This document shows, piece by piece, positions 52,804 to 64,000 of a stretch of DNA of 64,000 nucleotides. Position numbers and translations under genes: made by a program. The DNA is from Candidatus Altimarinota bacterium. Its GTDB lineage: Bacteria > Patescibacteriota > Gracilibacteria > BD1-5 > UBA2023. The notes beneath the pieces are model-generated. The model made no database searches and was not told the DNA's origin. It saw only the letters and a program-made list of their open reading frames with translations. The stretch spans positions 248,001 to 312,000 of the forward strand of contig JALNXF010000001.1 of assembly GCA_023230505.1 (NCBI GenBank), in the 5' to 3' direction. Position 1 is the first letter of the stretch, and the number at the start of each line of letters is the position of its first letter.

Positions 52804-53812
52804 AAAAATGAAACTTCTTGTGAATTTCTTTTAATTTTGGATTTGTTACATGAGTATAGACTTGAGTTGTAGTGATGTTTTTGTGTCAAAGAAGCTCTTG
52901 TATAGCTCTTAGATCTGCTCAATTCTCAAGTAATGTAGTAGCAAAGCTATGTCTGAGGGTATGAGCTGAAATATCTTTTAGGATTTTAGCTTTAAGTCCA
53001 TAGGTTTTTATCATATTTGTAATGAAAAATCTAGATAATCTAACTTGTTTATCATCTAGGTTTGAAATATTTTTAACATCAAAATTGTGACGAATAAAGA
53101 GGGGAGAGAAGTTATCATCTCTTAAATTAAGATATTTTTCAATTTTTTGCTTCGCTTCCTCTGTCAGATATACGACTCTAACTTTTCATCATTTTCATCT
53201 TACTGCAAACTCCTGCCTTTCTAGATTAATATCCCTGATATTGAGAGCTACAAGCTCAGAAATACGAAGTCAAGTTGAATAAATACACTCCATAATAGCA
53301 CTATCTCTAACTCAAAAAATACTGTCATCTACCTCTGAAAAAAGCCTAATAATCTCTTCTTTATCAAGAAAATCAACTTTTCTTTCTTCCTGTTTTATAA
53401 GATCTATTTGAGTTGGATCTAGTCAGTCTTCTTGAATCTTCTTGATATATTTAAAAAATGCACGAAGCGTTATCATATATGCATTAATTGTTTTAATATT
53501 TAGAGTTTTAATATTTTTTTCATTTAAACTAAATCTAAAATTATTAATTAGCTCAATATCAATATCTTTTAAATCCCAATCAACTAATTCCTGCAAAATC
53601 TTTTTTTGTTCATTTTTTTTTCTAATTTCTGTAGGATTGTTAGGGGAGGTTATAAAAACAAGCCTGTGGTCGAGTTTTTTTTCAATTTCCGGGTTCAGAT
53701 AAGCTAAGAATTTAAAAAGATGGAATTCATATTGCTCAATAGTTTTTGGACTTGAGTTACGATTTATCTTCAAATATGTAATAAATTTTTCTACAGCTTT
53801 AGTTAATTCCAT
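52802..53812 (-). CDS. tyrosine recombinase (XerC/XerD-like)
   Basis: 336 residues from the ATG MELTKAVEKFITYLKINRNS; an upstream in-frame TTG would add 3 residues. The N-terminal SAM-like core-binding domain is about 1-130 (SPKTIEQYEFHLFKFLAYLN). Catalytic domain: Arg in STGLRISELVALNIRDINLE, Lys in GKGGKVRVVYLTEEAK, HTLRHSFATTLLENGADLRA (His, Arg), ELLGHKNITTTQVYTHV (His and the nucleophile Tyr). All RKHRHY residues are present. An extra charged stretch near 60-75 (NNPTEIRKKNEQKK) is a little longer than standard Xer. It may be the chromosome-dimer Xer protein or a mobile-element integrase; its stop overlaps a 40-bp palindrome. Confidence 0.88.
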
Positions 53813-54024
53813 AAATTTCAAATTAGAAATATTTTTAAATTTGCTTTCTACAAAGGGAATAGTAGATTTACAAATCTCAAACGGTTAACATAATGTAAGT
53901 TATGTGAAGTATTTTATATGATAATATTGAAATAATTACAAAAATCAAGTTTTTGTTAAAATTCTAGTTTTTAAATTATTTGTAGATAAAAAATATTTTT
54001 ATAATTTTATTTATAATAAAAAAA

Positions 54025-54726
54025 TTATTTTCCAAAATTTCTTTTTGCTCATTTTAGGCTTAAATATGCTTTGTAGAATTCTTCTTCATTGAAATCTGGC
54101 CAGAGAGTTTTTGTGAAATAATATTCGCTATATTCTGATTGGTAAAGAAAATATCAGCTTAACCTAATATCTCACCCGGTTCTTACTATTAAATCTGGAG
54201 GTGGAAATTTTCAGCTATCAAGGAATTCAGAAAAACTTTGTTCATTTAATTTTTCTAATAATTTTTCTGGTTTATTTTGAATTTTAGTTAGATTTGTTGT
54301 GATATAGTCCTTTATTCATCTAATAATCTCATCCTGTCATCCATATCAAATACCTAATATAAAAGTCATATTATTTCATAATTTTGTCTTTTCTTTTACA
54401 TTATGAAGCATTTCTTTAATATCATTTGGCAGTAAATTCAAATCTCAAACAGTTTCAAATTTGATTCATTTTTTTAGAAAATTTGGAAGAAAAGCTGGAA
54501 TTTTAGTTCTAAAAAGTGAGTATAAATGAGCTAATTCTTCCTTGCTTCTATTTTCAATATTTTTTTTAGCAAGTATCCACATACTTACATATTCTATATT
54601 TTCTCTAAGACACAGATCTAAAATATTCTCAATATTATCAACTCAAGCGGTATGCCCAAGCATTTTAATTAATCATTTAGAAGTTGCCCATCTCCTATTT
54701 CAATCTAATATAAATCCTATGTGCAT
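54025..54726 (-). CDS. uppS: undecaprenyl diphosphate synthase
   Basis: 233 residues. MHIGFILDGNRRWATSKGLI opens with the catalytic Asp and DGNRRW motif; GVDNIENILDLCLRENIEYV, YVSMWILAKKNIENRSKEEL, and C-terminal PPPDLIVRTGGDIRLSGYFL and EYYFTKTLWPDFNEEEFYKA are cis-prenyltransferase signatures. It makes the C55 lipid carrier used by MraY and the polysaccharide genes. Same strand and close to ruvX (42 bp). Confidence 0.96.
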
Positions 54727-54768
54727 ATCATAAATTTAAGTAATATATATTTTGTCTATACAATGTCT

Positions 54769-55176
54769 TTATAATGTATTTTGTGAATTTTTATCTAAAA
54801 AACTTTGTAATATTATACATGCAGCAATATCATCCAGCTTGGTAGAATCAAAGTCTTTTTCTCAAGTTTCGGACATACTTGTTTTGGCTTCAAAGCTGGT
54901 AAATCTCTCATCATGAAATATAACTTCTAGTCAAAATTCCTTTTTTAAAACTCAAGTGAAACTTTTAATTTTTTTTGTATGTAGAGACTCGGTTCAATCC
55001 ACATGATTAGCTATTCAAATAATTATTTTATCAATTTTTCGCTCTGTTATAATTTTAGCTAGTTCAGATAAAATTCATTTTTTATTTGTAAGAATACAAA
55101 CAGGAACAGCTATGTTTTCTACATTTATAGCTATTCAAATTTTTCTAGTTCAATAATCAATAGCCAGGTAATTCAT
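54769..55176 (-). CDS. ruvX: Holliday-junction resolvase-like RuvX/YqgF
   Basis: 135 residues. MNYLAIDYGTRKIGIAINVE gives the DxG(T/S)RRIGlA signature (here DYGTRKIGIA), IDKIIIGIANHVDG the middle strand and EVIFHDERFTSFEA the conserved DERLT-like motif with the catalytic Asp/Glu; SMSETGEKDFDSTKLDDIAA closes the fold. In bacteria it processes pre-16S rRNA ends. The start lies 2 bp after rplI. Confidence 0.92.
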
Positions 55177-55178
55177 AA

Positions 55179-55646
55179 TTAATTTACAACTTTTAAATGA
55201 AGTGTTATTCTAGCATAAACATCTGATCAAAGGTTTAATTTAATATCGTAAATTCAAGCCTTTTTTATGTGATGTTTTTCTGGTAAAATTATATTTTTTT
55301 TCTCGAGTTTAATCCCAAAATCTTTATTAATTTTATTTATAATATCAGCCTCCCCTATTCCGCCAAAAATTTTATCTTTATTTCATTTCACTTCAAATTC
55401 TATCTCTTTTGTATGTAAAGCTTCGGCTATTTTATGCCTATTGTAGATATTATCTCTAGTGTTTTTTAGTTGAGTTTCTTTAGTATTTTCTAATTTCTCA
55501 ATTTGTTCCTTTGTGACAAGTTTAGCCAGATTTTTTGGAATTAAATAATTTTTTGCTTGGCTATAACTTACTTCTACTATTTCTCATTGCTTCCCGATTC
55601 CGGCAATTCTTTGAAGCATTAGAACTTTTAATTTATCTGTAGCCAT
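55179..55646 (-). CDS. rplI: 50S ribosomal protein L9
   Basis: 155 residues. MATDKLKVLMLQRIAGIGKQ, then GEIVEVSYSQAKNYLIPKNL, is the L9 N-terminal signature (V-x-L-x3-V-x-x-L-G-x3-G-x2-V-x-V-x3-Y-x-R-N-x-L-x-P). A long central helix (VTKEQIEKLENTKETQLKNT) and the C-terminal domain ending HIKKAGIYDIKLNLGSDVYA complete it. Slight N-terminal extension (5 residues) compared with usual L9. Confidence 0.93.
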
Positions 55647-55683
55647 TTTTATTTAGTTAAAATATGTATTTTGTTTATTTTAA

Positions 55684-55711
55684 TAGATTTCTCGACAAGC
55701 TCGAAATGACA
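55684..55711. repeat. dispersed repeat copy 4 (exact inverse of copy 1)
   Basis: 28 bp, identical to the reverse complement of 7816-7843; lies in the 88-bp spacer between nusA and rplI. Confidence 0.85.
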
Positions 55712-55734
55712 AAATTTATTTATTTAATTAGAAA

Positions 55735-56796
55735 TTAATTTATTTCTGGAGAAATTATAGTAATTTTGTATCATGTTAGCTCTGATGCAAGTCATACATT
55801 TGCTCATCATTTTCATAAAGCTTTTAATTTTTCTTCTTCTAAAACATAGCAAGTTGCATGTCTATTCTCCTCGTCAATTTTTACATCCATAACTTGAGCA
55901 GGACTTAGCGATTTTTTAATTAATTCTTTTATATCATCAGTATAGTTTATTATATCAACTTTTTCTCCAAAAAGCTCATCAACTACAGCTTTTACTCTTA
56001 TTCATTTTGGACCAATAAGACTTCCGGCTGGATCTATTTCCTCATACTCAGAACCAACTATAATTTTTGTCTTAAACCCTGGATTTCTAACAATTCTAAC
56101 TACCTCCACAGTTCCCTCTTCAAGTTCAGGACAGTTTATTTCAAATAATTTTATTACGAAATTTTTATCTTTTCTAGTTAGAGTTACTTTTGGTCAAGTT
56201 AGGGTATCTTCTTCTACTTTTCATACATAAACATAAATTCTTTGACCTGGAACATATTTATCTTTTGCAACTTGTTCTGATTTTGGCAAAACTATTGTAT
56301 TCCCATTGTAGTCAAGTAAAATTTTATTTTTTTCTACTAATTCAATTTTTAGATTTACAATATCTCAAACTTTATCTTTAAATAAGTTATAAATTTTTTC
56401 TTTTTCTGATTCTTGAATTTTTTGAATTATTACTTGGCGAGCAGCTTGAGAAGCAATTCTTCCAAATCATTCTTCATTTTCAAGTATTTCATCAGTAACA
56501 TCTATTTCAACCATATCTCAAATACTAAATCAGCTTGCAGCATCTCCTAAATCTTTTAATGCAATTTGTGTATACGGATTTTCTACAACATCCACAACTT
56601 CTTTTTCAACAGTAATTTCTATTGAATTATTAGGCAAATCTAAAACAACTTCTACATTTGTATCCTTACTTGCATAATCTTTTTTATAAGCGGTTTTAAT
56701 TGCTTGTTCGATTATCTCAACAAGTTTATTTTTATCAATTTTTTTCTCAGCAGATATTTGATTAATAGCAGCCTCAATCTTTTTTAAATCTAACAT
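55735..56796 (-). CDS. nusA: transcription termination/antitermination factor NusA
   Basis: 353 residues. N-terminal domain MLDLKKIEAAINQISAEKKI, AIKTAYKKDYASKDTNVEVV. S1 domain about residues 135-200 (KDKVGDIVNLKIELVEKNKI). KH1/KH2 about 230-345 with GPKGIRVKAVVDELFGEKVD and INYTDDIKELIKKSLSPAQV. It lacks the acidic C-terminal repeats of E. coli NusA, like many bacterial NusA proteins. It binds RNA polymerase and RNA. Confidence 0.94.
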
Positions 56797-56818
56797 AAAT
56801 TATAAATTATTAAATAAA

Positions 56819-56850
56819 TAGATTTCTCTCTCTCCGCTCGAAATGACGAA
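56819..56850. repeat. dispersed repeat copy 5
   Basis: tagatttctctctctccgct then cgaaatgacgaag, a degenerate form of the 55684 copy in the same orientation, 23 bases upstream of nusA's start. Confidence 0.55.
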
Positions 56851-56954
56851 GTTCTAGTCTTTTTTCAAAAAAAGAACTTGTCACCAAATTCTTTTCAATT
56901 CTTAATTTAATTCCATTTTAACGATTTTTTTATAAATGCAAATTTTTTATAAAT

Positions 56955-58058
56955 TTATTTTATTCAATTAACAATATTATTTATTTCTTTCTCAAAATTT
57001 TCATAGGAAAAATCTTTGGCACGAGCTTCACAATCAGATTTCATTTGGAGAGCTTTTTCTGGAGTTAGAGTTTGGATGGCTTGTATTAAATTATCTACTG
57101 AGGCTCATTCTGGAATTAGAATTCATGTTTTTCAGTTAATAATACTTTCTTTTAGTCATCCCTCATTTACTCATATACATGGCTTCCCTGCTGACATACT
57201 TTCGACTGGACTCATTCAAAAATCTTCATTAACTGGAATATAAATAGTTGCTATACAATTTCAAATATAATTATAAAATTGCTCATCATTTGGACTTGGA
57301 ATAACTTCTATATTTTTGTATCATTTTGATAGCTCTATAATTTCTTCTTTTTGAGGATCATTAATTCAGTGAATGATTTTTAGTTTTTTATCTGGCATAT
57401 TTTGGAAGGCTTTTACAATTGTATCGACTCTTTTTGCTCAGGCTAATCTTGCAAAACTAAGATAGTAATTACCTTGTGAAATATATTTAAATCTATCTAA
57501 AATAACAGGTGGATAAACAATTATAGAATCTAATCATAAATACTCCTTAATTCTATTTTTTGTATTTATAGAATTAGTTAGAATTAAATCCATTTTTTTA
57601 ATATCGCGTTCATACATTTTTCTAAAAAAAATAGATGCTAGATTAAAAAATGGTCTCAATAAAAATGGAACTTTTTTAAGATATAATTCACGTAAATCAT
57701 ATAAATATCTAGGTGGTGTATGACAATAAAATATTTTTTTAGCATCTTTTTTTGCATTTCTAACTGCACTTATACAATCTCAACTAAAAATAATTGTGTC
57801 ATAATCTTTTAAGAATTTTGTGTTAAATAAAAAAGAAAATTTTAATTTGATATGTCTTAATCACTTCTTGAAAACCTCTGAGCTTATTGGAATCATTTTT
57901 CACTCAAATCATTCATATCTTAAGTCAAAACTTCAGTGACTAAAAAATCCTGATGCAATGTCAGCTTTCAAGGCTTTTGCCATCATAATAATTAGTCTTT
58001 CTCATCATCATTTATACAAGAAAGTATCATGTACTATAATAGTTTTTTTATTTTGCAT
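56955..58058 (-). CDS. GT4-family glycosyltransferase
   Basis: 367 residues. MQNKKTIIVHDTFLYKGGGE is the N-terminal loop of GT-B enzymes, ISAVRNAKKDAKKIFYCHTP precedes RYLYDLRELY (donor domain linker). The C-terminal half shows YYLSFARLAGAKRVDTIVKA and the EX7E motif region PVNEDFGMSPVESMSAGKPC with GVNEGGLKESIING, the sugar-nucleotide binding signature of GT4. It likely adds mannose or a related sugar to a surface glycan; donor specificity is not determinable. Confidence 0.88.
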
Positions 58059-58091
58059 ATTTAATAGAATTTAGTATTTAAATTTTTTGTT

Positions 58092-58167
58092 TGTCATTCC
58101 TTTGAAGAAAGGAATCTTCCAATATTTCTTAATATATTGTAGATTCCTGCCTTCGCGGGAATGACAG
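58092..58167. repeat. dispersed repeat copy 6 (two nested arms)
   Basis: tgtcattcctttgaagaaag..gaatctt followed by gattcctgccttcgcgggaa and tgacag: two halves related to the GTCATT..GAATCT element facing each other in the spacer between the two glycosyltransferases. Confidence 0.65.
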
Positions 58168-58189
58168 AAAGTGGTAGGAATACAAGAAC

Positions 58190-59323
58190 TTATTTTTTAA
58201 TATTTTCTTTTTCCTTTATAAAATTTAGAATTTCCTTATTAAAAATTGAAATATCAAAATTATAAGAATATTCTCGAATTTTATGGTAATCAAATTCTAA
58301 AGTTTCAAATTTTTCTATAGCCCCATTTAGGCTTTCTACTGTTTGCTCCTCAAAAAATACTCAAGTTGAAGGCAAATATTTATGATTTTCTCTAACTGTT
58401 TCTAGGCTTCATCATTTTTTGTAAGCTATAACTGGAGTTCATGTTGCCATTGCTTCAATTGGTACAAGTCAAAGATCTTCTTCTGGTGGAAATATAAAAG
58501 CTTTCGCTTCACTCATGTGTTGTCTAACCTGTTGGTTTGTTAATCAGAATTTCCAGATAATATTTGGCTTTGAAATTTTAATTAATTTTCTATATAAGAC
58601 ATTATCAGTCGCGGTTGATAAAATAATTTTTTTTCAATTTTTATTAAAGGCATCAACGAGTAAGTCAAATTTTTTGTATGGAATTGTGCGTCACACATAA
58701 AAATAATAATCTTTTTTGATATCTGAAAATGGAAAAGAATTTAAGTCAATTCAAGGATAAATTAGCTTACTTTCTCTTCTATAATATTTTGCAATTCGTC
58801 AGGCTGTATTTACAGAATTTGCAATAAAAAAATCAACACGTGCAGTTGCTACAAAATCCCAAATTCGCAAATTATGAATAAAAAATTTCATAGCAATTTT
58901 TGCTACAAAATTCAAAATCCCAAATTCTAACCTCTCAAAATATTCAAAATAATGACTCCAGAAATAACGTGTTGGAGTATGGCAATAGCAAAAATGAATA
59001 GTTTCTGGCTTTGTAATGACTCATTTTGACTCAGCTGAACTCGAAGAAATTACAATGTCATAACTTCATAAATCAAAGCTCTCGAAGGCTCTTGGTCTAA
59101 ACATTAGAGCCATTTTCGGTCTTTTATTTAAAAAAAGGATTTTTTGTAAAAAAGAAGTATAAATTTTTCTTCATTCAAACATTGGATTTCATTCTTGCCA
59201 AAAAACTGAAGTATAGATATCAGCTTCAGGAAACAAATCCATTATATCAAATAATACTTTTTCAGCTCATCAGATATCCTTAATCCAATCGGTAATTATT
59301 GCTATTTTCTTATTCTCAAACAA
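58190..59323 (-). CDS. GT4-family glycosyltransferase, probable TTG start
   Basis: 377 residues. No ATG fits the N-terminus; the frame is bounded upstream by TAA, and TTG at 59323 (MFENKKIAIITDGIKDIGGA) is the best start. ITDGIKDIGGAEKVLFDIMD is the GT-B N-terminal loop. TIHFCYCHTPTRYFWSHYFE and SNSVNTAGRIAKYY continue it, and the C-terminal KDYYFYVGRTIPYKKFDLLV, IFPPEEDLGLVPIEAMATGT and VIAYKKGGSLETV are the donor-binding EX7E part. Position in the mannose cluster suggests a surface polysaccharide role. Confidence 0.85.
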
Positions 59324-59347
59324 CGATAAAATAATTAAAAATAAATT

Positions 59348-60811
59348 TTATTTACGTCAAAAATCATCATCAAATCTGACAATATCATCTTCTTCAAGAT
59401 AATCTCAAATTTGGCTTTCTATAATATGAAGCTCAGTTTTTCATTTGTTTTCGAGTCTATGCTTAAATCCAGATGGTATAAAAACACTTTCTCATTTTCT
59501 TACGATTTTTTCTTCTTCTCAAACAGTAACAACCGCAGTACCATCTACTACAACCCAATGTTCAGATCTATGGTAGTGCATTTGAAGAGATAATTTTTTA
59601 TTGTTTAAAACGGTAATTCTTTTTGTCTTAAATCAAGTTCCTTCATCAATTATTGTATAACTTCCCCATGGTCTATAAACAGTTTGTCAGAAATTTACCA
59701 ATTGTTTATTTTCTTCCTTTAGAATATTAACTACATCTTTAATTTTTTGTGACTCTCATTTTTTTGAGACAAGTAGTGCATCCTTTGTATCTATTATAAT
59801 ACAATCATCAAGTCAAATGACAGCAACTTTTTTATCTTTAATTTCTCCAATAAAGAAATTATTTTTGGCATCAACTTCAAGTAAATTATTATTTTTCCAT
59901 TTTTTTTCTTTTAAATATTCATCAATAGAATCAAAACTTCATAAATCATTCCAATACGTATCAAGAGGAGTTACATAAATATTGTTAGATTTTTCTAAAA
60001 GTCCGTAATCAATTGAAAGGTCAGGGAGCGCATTAAATGCCTCATTAATATATTTTTCTTTTTCAAATAAAAGTTTTGAATTAGATTTCTTTTCTTCTCA
60101 TTTTGCAGTTTGTTCATAGCCATAATATGGACTATATATTTCTTGCTCATTTCTTTCAAAAATATCAAAAATTGCTTTAGAATGTTTTTTTAATTCACTA
60201 AAAAATATTTCTTTTCAAAATAAGAAAATCCCAGAATTCCATAAATATCAATTATTTATAAATTTTTTTGCAGTTTCTTTATTTGGTTTTTCTTTAAATT
60301 CTTTAACTTTATATGGAGTTTCTTTAGAAAGAATTGGGTTAATATAGCCATATCAAGTATGTGGACAAAATGGTTTTATTCAAAATGTAATTAATGATTT
60401 TTGCGCGATTTCCTTTGATTCATTAATTGTAATAATAAATTTATCTTCGTTTTCAATAACTTGATCAGATGGTAAAATAAGTCACAAAGAATCATTCTCA
60501 ATATTTTTCATAGCAAATGTAATAGCTCAAAGGGTATTTTTTGCCATGGGTTCAATTAAAATCTGACATTCCTTTAATTTAATTCAAATTTCAGATGCCT
60601 GAGTTATACAATGATATTTATAATCAATATTTGTTGCTATTAAAATATCTTCTACTTTTGAAATTAAAATTGCTCTTTTAAGAGTATTTTGAAAAAGAGA
60701 TGCTCCTCAAAGTTCTGCTAATTTAATAAACTGCTTAGGGTAATATTTTCTTGAAATTGGCCAAAGCCTAGTACCACTACCTCCGGCTAATATAATTGAA
60801 TATATCTTCAT
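59348..60811 (-). CDS. manC: mannose-1-phosphate guanylyltransferase / mannose-6-phosphate isomerase
   Basis: 487 residues, the bifunctional ManC/CpsB layout. N-terminal GDP-mannose pyrophosphorylase: [20 protein letters not shown], then [47 protein letters not shown] and [21 protein letters not shown]-terminal cupin isomerase domain: [40 protein letters not shown], with the metal-binding HYHRSEH. It makes GDP-mannose for the neighbouring glycosyltransferases. The TGA-coded Gly residues sit at GGSGTR-type positions. Confidence 0.94.
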
Positions 60812-60823
60812 GAATTAATAAGT

Positions 60824-61567
60824 TTATAAATTATTTAGTAATTGTTTAATTATTTCTTTTGTTTGTTCAACTCAAGTAGTTAAAATAGATTCTACTCAGG
60901 CTTCTTTTACTGGATAATCATTTCCACCAGGAAAAAGTGCATCTCACACAAAAAACATTTCAGATTTATCAAATCAAAAAAATTCTGTGATTTTAGCTAT
61001 TCAATAAGATTTATCTATTCATTTTTTTGTGATATCTATCGAGCTTTTTCATCAAAAACTTACTTTAAAATCTGTTAAATCATCTCACATATAATCTATA
61101 ACTTCTATTCTTTTTTTAAAATCTGGATCCCAATTTTCTTTTATTTCTAGAGGAGCTTGTTGTCATAAAGCTGAAAAAGTTATCTGACTTCATCTGTCCT
61201 CTATTTGTGGTCAATAAATTTTAATTTTATCAAATCAAAATTTTAAAACGGCTTTATTAAGAGTTTTTAAAATCAGTTCTTTTTCATTTACATTAAAATC
61301 ATTTGAGTAAATTTTATTCCAAGAAAAATCTTTAAATGAATAAAATTTTGCTCCACAAGTAGGAAAGATAGTTAAATTATCAAAATTAGAATCAGAGTCA
61401 AGATAAGGAAGGATTTGTTTATCAAATTGAACAAAATCTCATCAAGAAATAATAGCAACTTTATATTTATCAAGAAGTTTTTTAAATAATCCTCTCATCT
61501 CTTCATCTATTTTTCATTTACTAGGAGCAAGGGTACCATCAAGATCAAATATTATTATTTTTTTCAT
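60824..61567 (-). CDS. phosphomannomutase (eukaryotic/HAD type)
   Basis: 247 residues. MKKIIIFDLDGTLAPSKGKI is the HAD IIB/eukaryotic-type PMM start with the DxDGT nucleophile. VAIISGGDFVQFDKQILPYL, FPTCGAKFYSF, DRGSQITFSALGQQAPLEIK and FVGDALFPGGNDYPV correspond to the PMM1/PMM2-like core. It converts mannose-6-P to mannose-1-P, the substrate of the adjacent manC product. This PMM type differs from the usual bacterial ManB, a distinguishing point of this cluster. Confidence 0.87.
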
Positions 61568-61716
61568 ATAATTTTAGCGATTAAAAATCTATTCTTAAAT
61601 GAATTATTAAGAATAATTTAAGTAAATAAATATCAATTTAATTATATAAATTCCTTTTAAATTTGCAAGATAATTATTAATTTTTTTCTTGTTTTCTAAA
61701 AATCCAAAAATATTAT

Positions 61717-62550
61717 TTATTTACTTAATATTACCTCATAAATAAATACAAATATTGCATTATATACCCTTTTCAACATTCTTGAAGGATTAATAATTAA
61801 TCTCCATAACCACTCAAGACCAAAAGAAGTAAAAATTTTCGGTGCTCTTTTTTTAAATCATAAAAGCATATCAAAACTTCATCAAACTCAAAGTGCAACT
61901 TTTATATTTTTTAATTTAGGCATTAATTCTAAAATTGTAGATTCCTGATCTTTTAATCATTGTGTAGAAAAAAAATAAATATCATTTGTTTTATTGATCT
62001 GTTCTATTATTTCTTCTTTATTTTCTTTTTGATAAAAATAAAAATGAAAATTAGCCTTTGGATATTTTTTAGATAAAATTTCAGGCGTTTTCATTTGTCT
62101 TACTATTTTTAAATTATCTCACTTATTTCCTGGTAATTGAAATTTATCAATAATTGTTACTCCTAATTTATTTTTATCTGAATAATCAAGTAAATCGAGA
62201 GTCAAATCACTTCCGCATATTTTATCTCAATATTTTTTGTATAAATAATTTTTTCTAAATAAAATATTAAATACAAAATATGGTAAAAATAAAATATTTA
62301 AGTATTTGAAATTATTGTCCAATATTTGAAAGGCTATATAAAGACCTATTCAATCACTCGTTAAATAATTAGCCTTTTTAAGTATCTCAGTAAATTCACT
62401 ATCTTTTTTTATTGCAAGTAATATTTCTGGATTTGGCGTAAAAATTATAGATTGTTCACTATTATTTAATATTTCATTTAAAAAATTTTTATAATTTAAT
62501 TTTTGTAATTCAACTCAAAAAATTTTCATAGAATTTATTTTAGTTATCAT
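61717..62550 (-). CDS. WecG/TagA/CpsF-family glycosyltransferase
   Basis: 277 residues. MITKINSMKIFGVELQKLNY, SIIFTPNPEILLAIKKDSEF, TSDGIGLYIAF, KICGSDLTLDLLDYSDKNKL and the C-terminal ALGVGGSFDMLLGFKKRAPK, EWLWRLIINPSRMLKRVYNA are GT26 signatures. Members transfer a sugar (ManNAcA or similar) to lipid-linked acceptors. First gene of the minus-strand polysaccharide cluster. An in-frame ATG at residue 8 is an alternative start. Confidence 0.92.
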
Positions 62551-62702
62551 AGTTTTGTAAAAATTTAATTATTACTTATATAATTTATTTTGATAATATT
62601 AAAAAAATATAAATTGTAAAGTTTATAAGTATTAATATGTAAATTCTATTGCTTTTTTTATAAAAATTATTATAACTTAAGATATTTCCTTACTAAAATA
62701 GT

Positions 62703-64000
62703 ATGACTATTCTTAAAGAAATAGAACATAAAAAGAAAAAAAAGATAAAATACTATATTTTTTTTGTTATATTCTTGAGTATTATTGGCTATATAATCTA
62801 TAATTCATTTTTAAAAAAACATGAATTAGACTTTAAAATATATACCGTTTGAACATGAAATATTGTAAATTCCTTAAATAATGATTGAAAAATCTATTAT
62901 AAGGAACAATACAACATCAACTTCCCTATTTCTGGAACACTTTCAAAAATTTATAAAAATGAATGAGAATTAGTTAAAAAATGAGACTGGATAGCTTCTC
63001 TTGATAACACATATTTAAAAATAAATGTAGATAAGGCTCAAATTGCACTAAATACTGCCTTAGCCAATTTGGAAGCAAAAAAGGCAACAAAAAATATTTC
63101 TGGTGATTTAAAAATTTGAGAATCTCAAGTTGAAGCAAATAAAACTATTTTAGAATGAATTATAAAAACAAATGAACTAGAATTAGAAAATGCATCAAAA
63201 AATCTTGAAATAGCAAAAAATGATTATGATTTTGTTAAAAATTTAACTCAAAAAGATATTGATAATGCAAATTCAACCCTAGAAATAGCACAAAAAAACT
63301 ATGATAATTGACTTTCAACTCTTGATTTAATTAAAAACCAAGAGCAGGAAAAATTAGTAAATCTACAAGAAAAATGATTTTTACAAATAGAAAATAGTAT
63401 CCCTCTTCTTGAAAAATATTTAAAAGATACCGATGTTTTACTCTGAATTACAGATAAAAATAAGGCTTTAAATGATTCTTTTGAGGTATATCTTTGAGCT
63501 AAAAATACAGGCCTTAAAATTAGTGCTGAGAATAGTTTTAGAGAAGCATCAAATCTTTATGAAGATTATATAAAAAACCGGAGTGAATTTAATAAAACTA
63601 ATTATAGCTTAGCAATAAATAAATTACAGGAAATAAATGATATTGAAAATTCGGTTAATACAATGCTTAATCTAACTCTAGATGTACTTAAAAATTCAAT
63701 TTCTTCCACAAATTTTTCTCAGGAAACAATTAATTTATATATTTCATCTTTTGAATTAAATATTATAAATCTTAATTCATCTATTTCCCTTATTACACAA
63801 TCAAAGCAAGCAATTCAAGAACAAGAAACATTATTAAATTATAAAATTGAAAATCAAAATAAAGAAATTGAATCTTTGAATTTGCAATTAGAATTAGCAA
63901 AAAACAATTTTGATAAAATAAATTTAAATATAGAAAATACTATACAGGATACAAAATTTAAATTAGACCTTGCCATAAATCAATACAACAATACTAAAAC
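62703..64000 (+). CDS. HlyD/MacA-like periplasmic adaptor (membrane fusion) protein, 3' end outside window
   Basis: 432 codons to the edge. One membrane anchor lies near residues 18-36 (YYIFFVIFLSIIGYIIYNS). A biotinyl-lipoyl-like half follows: NFPISGTLSKIYKNEGELVK, KGDWIASLDNTYLKINVDKA, then a very long coiled coil (residues about 105-430, Lys/Asn/Glu-rich, e.g. ITDKNKALNDSFEVYL). The GxxLKKGDxxxxLD pattern is typical of HlyD/MacA family adaptors of ABC exporters. The rest of the transporter would be expected downstream. Confidence 0.85.

Overview
The window is very AT-rich and reads sensibly only if UGA is glycine and UAA/UAG are the stops (translation table 25). Nearly every gene is cut into pieces under the standard code. 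When TGA is read as Gly, invariant glycines fall into place: the YchF G-loop, the RuvB and MurF P-loops, the MraY motif NITDGLDGLAGG and the second Gly of a GGDEF motif. This points to a member of the candidate phyla Absconditabacteria (SR1) or Gracilibacteria (BD1-5). The tRNA-Trp present has a CCA anticodon. The predicted tRNA-Gly(UCA) is not in this window.

Layout. 1-5000 (mostly minus): hypothetical proteins, a Nudix hydrolase, a secreted protein with a tandem domain duplication, a PHP phosphoesterase and a YbaK/ProX-type deacylase. 5000-10240 (plus): gatB, a MurF-family ligase, a compositionally foreign small gene with its own promoter, Shine-Dalgarno site and terminator, ychF and a C39-like protease. 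10235-14031 (minus): Jag, a TPR-like membrane protein, an SLH/PKD/TSP3 surface protein and a prepilin-like protein. 14177-19119: stomatin/NfeD pair, a cold-shock-domain fusion, an interrupted HAD phosphatase and a trypsin-like protein. 19185-21714 (minus): tRNA-Trp, tsf and rpsB with small membrane proteins. 21984-26076 (plus): serS, then four pseudopilin genes. 26066-29791 (minus): ybeY, a DUF4012 protein and an EamA transporter. 29918-35959: ruvB, a candidate toxin-antitoxin pair flanked by identical promoter repeats, pheT and mraY. 36045-39946 (minus): a tail-fibre-like surface protein, a structured RNA candidate, a decayed AbiE-like locus and a secreted beta-propeller protein. 40094-52749: an RSH (p)ppGpp enzyme, an AbiEi-like regulator, a histidine kinase/response regulator pair, a LysM protein, a GGDEF protein and a three-gene RsbW/STAS/RsbU partner-switching set. 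52802-62550 (minus): a Xer-type recombinase, uppS, ruvX, rplI, nusA and a mannose-linked surface-polysaccharide cluster. 62703-64000: the start of an HlyD-like adaptor.

Functionally the window combines translation, replication and cell-wall genes with a large share of envelope genes (pilins, SLH, beta-propeller, glycosyltransferases) and signalling. It shows no central metabolism, which fits a small-genome, surface-dependent lifestyle. Intergenic spacers are short (below 300 bases), and several hold rho-independent hairpins or copies of a dispersed GTCATT..GAATCT repeat. All functions are read from motifs by eye; no database search was made.
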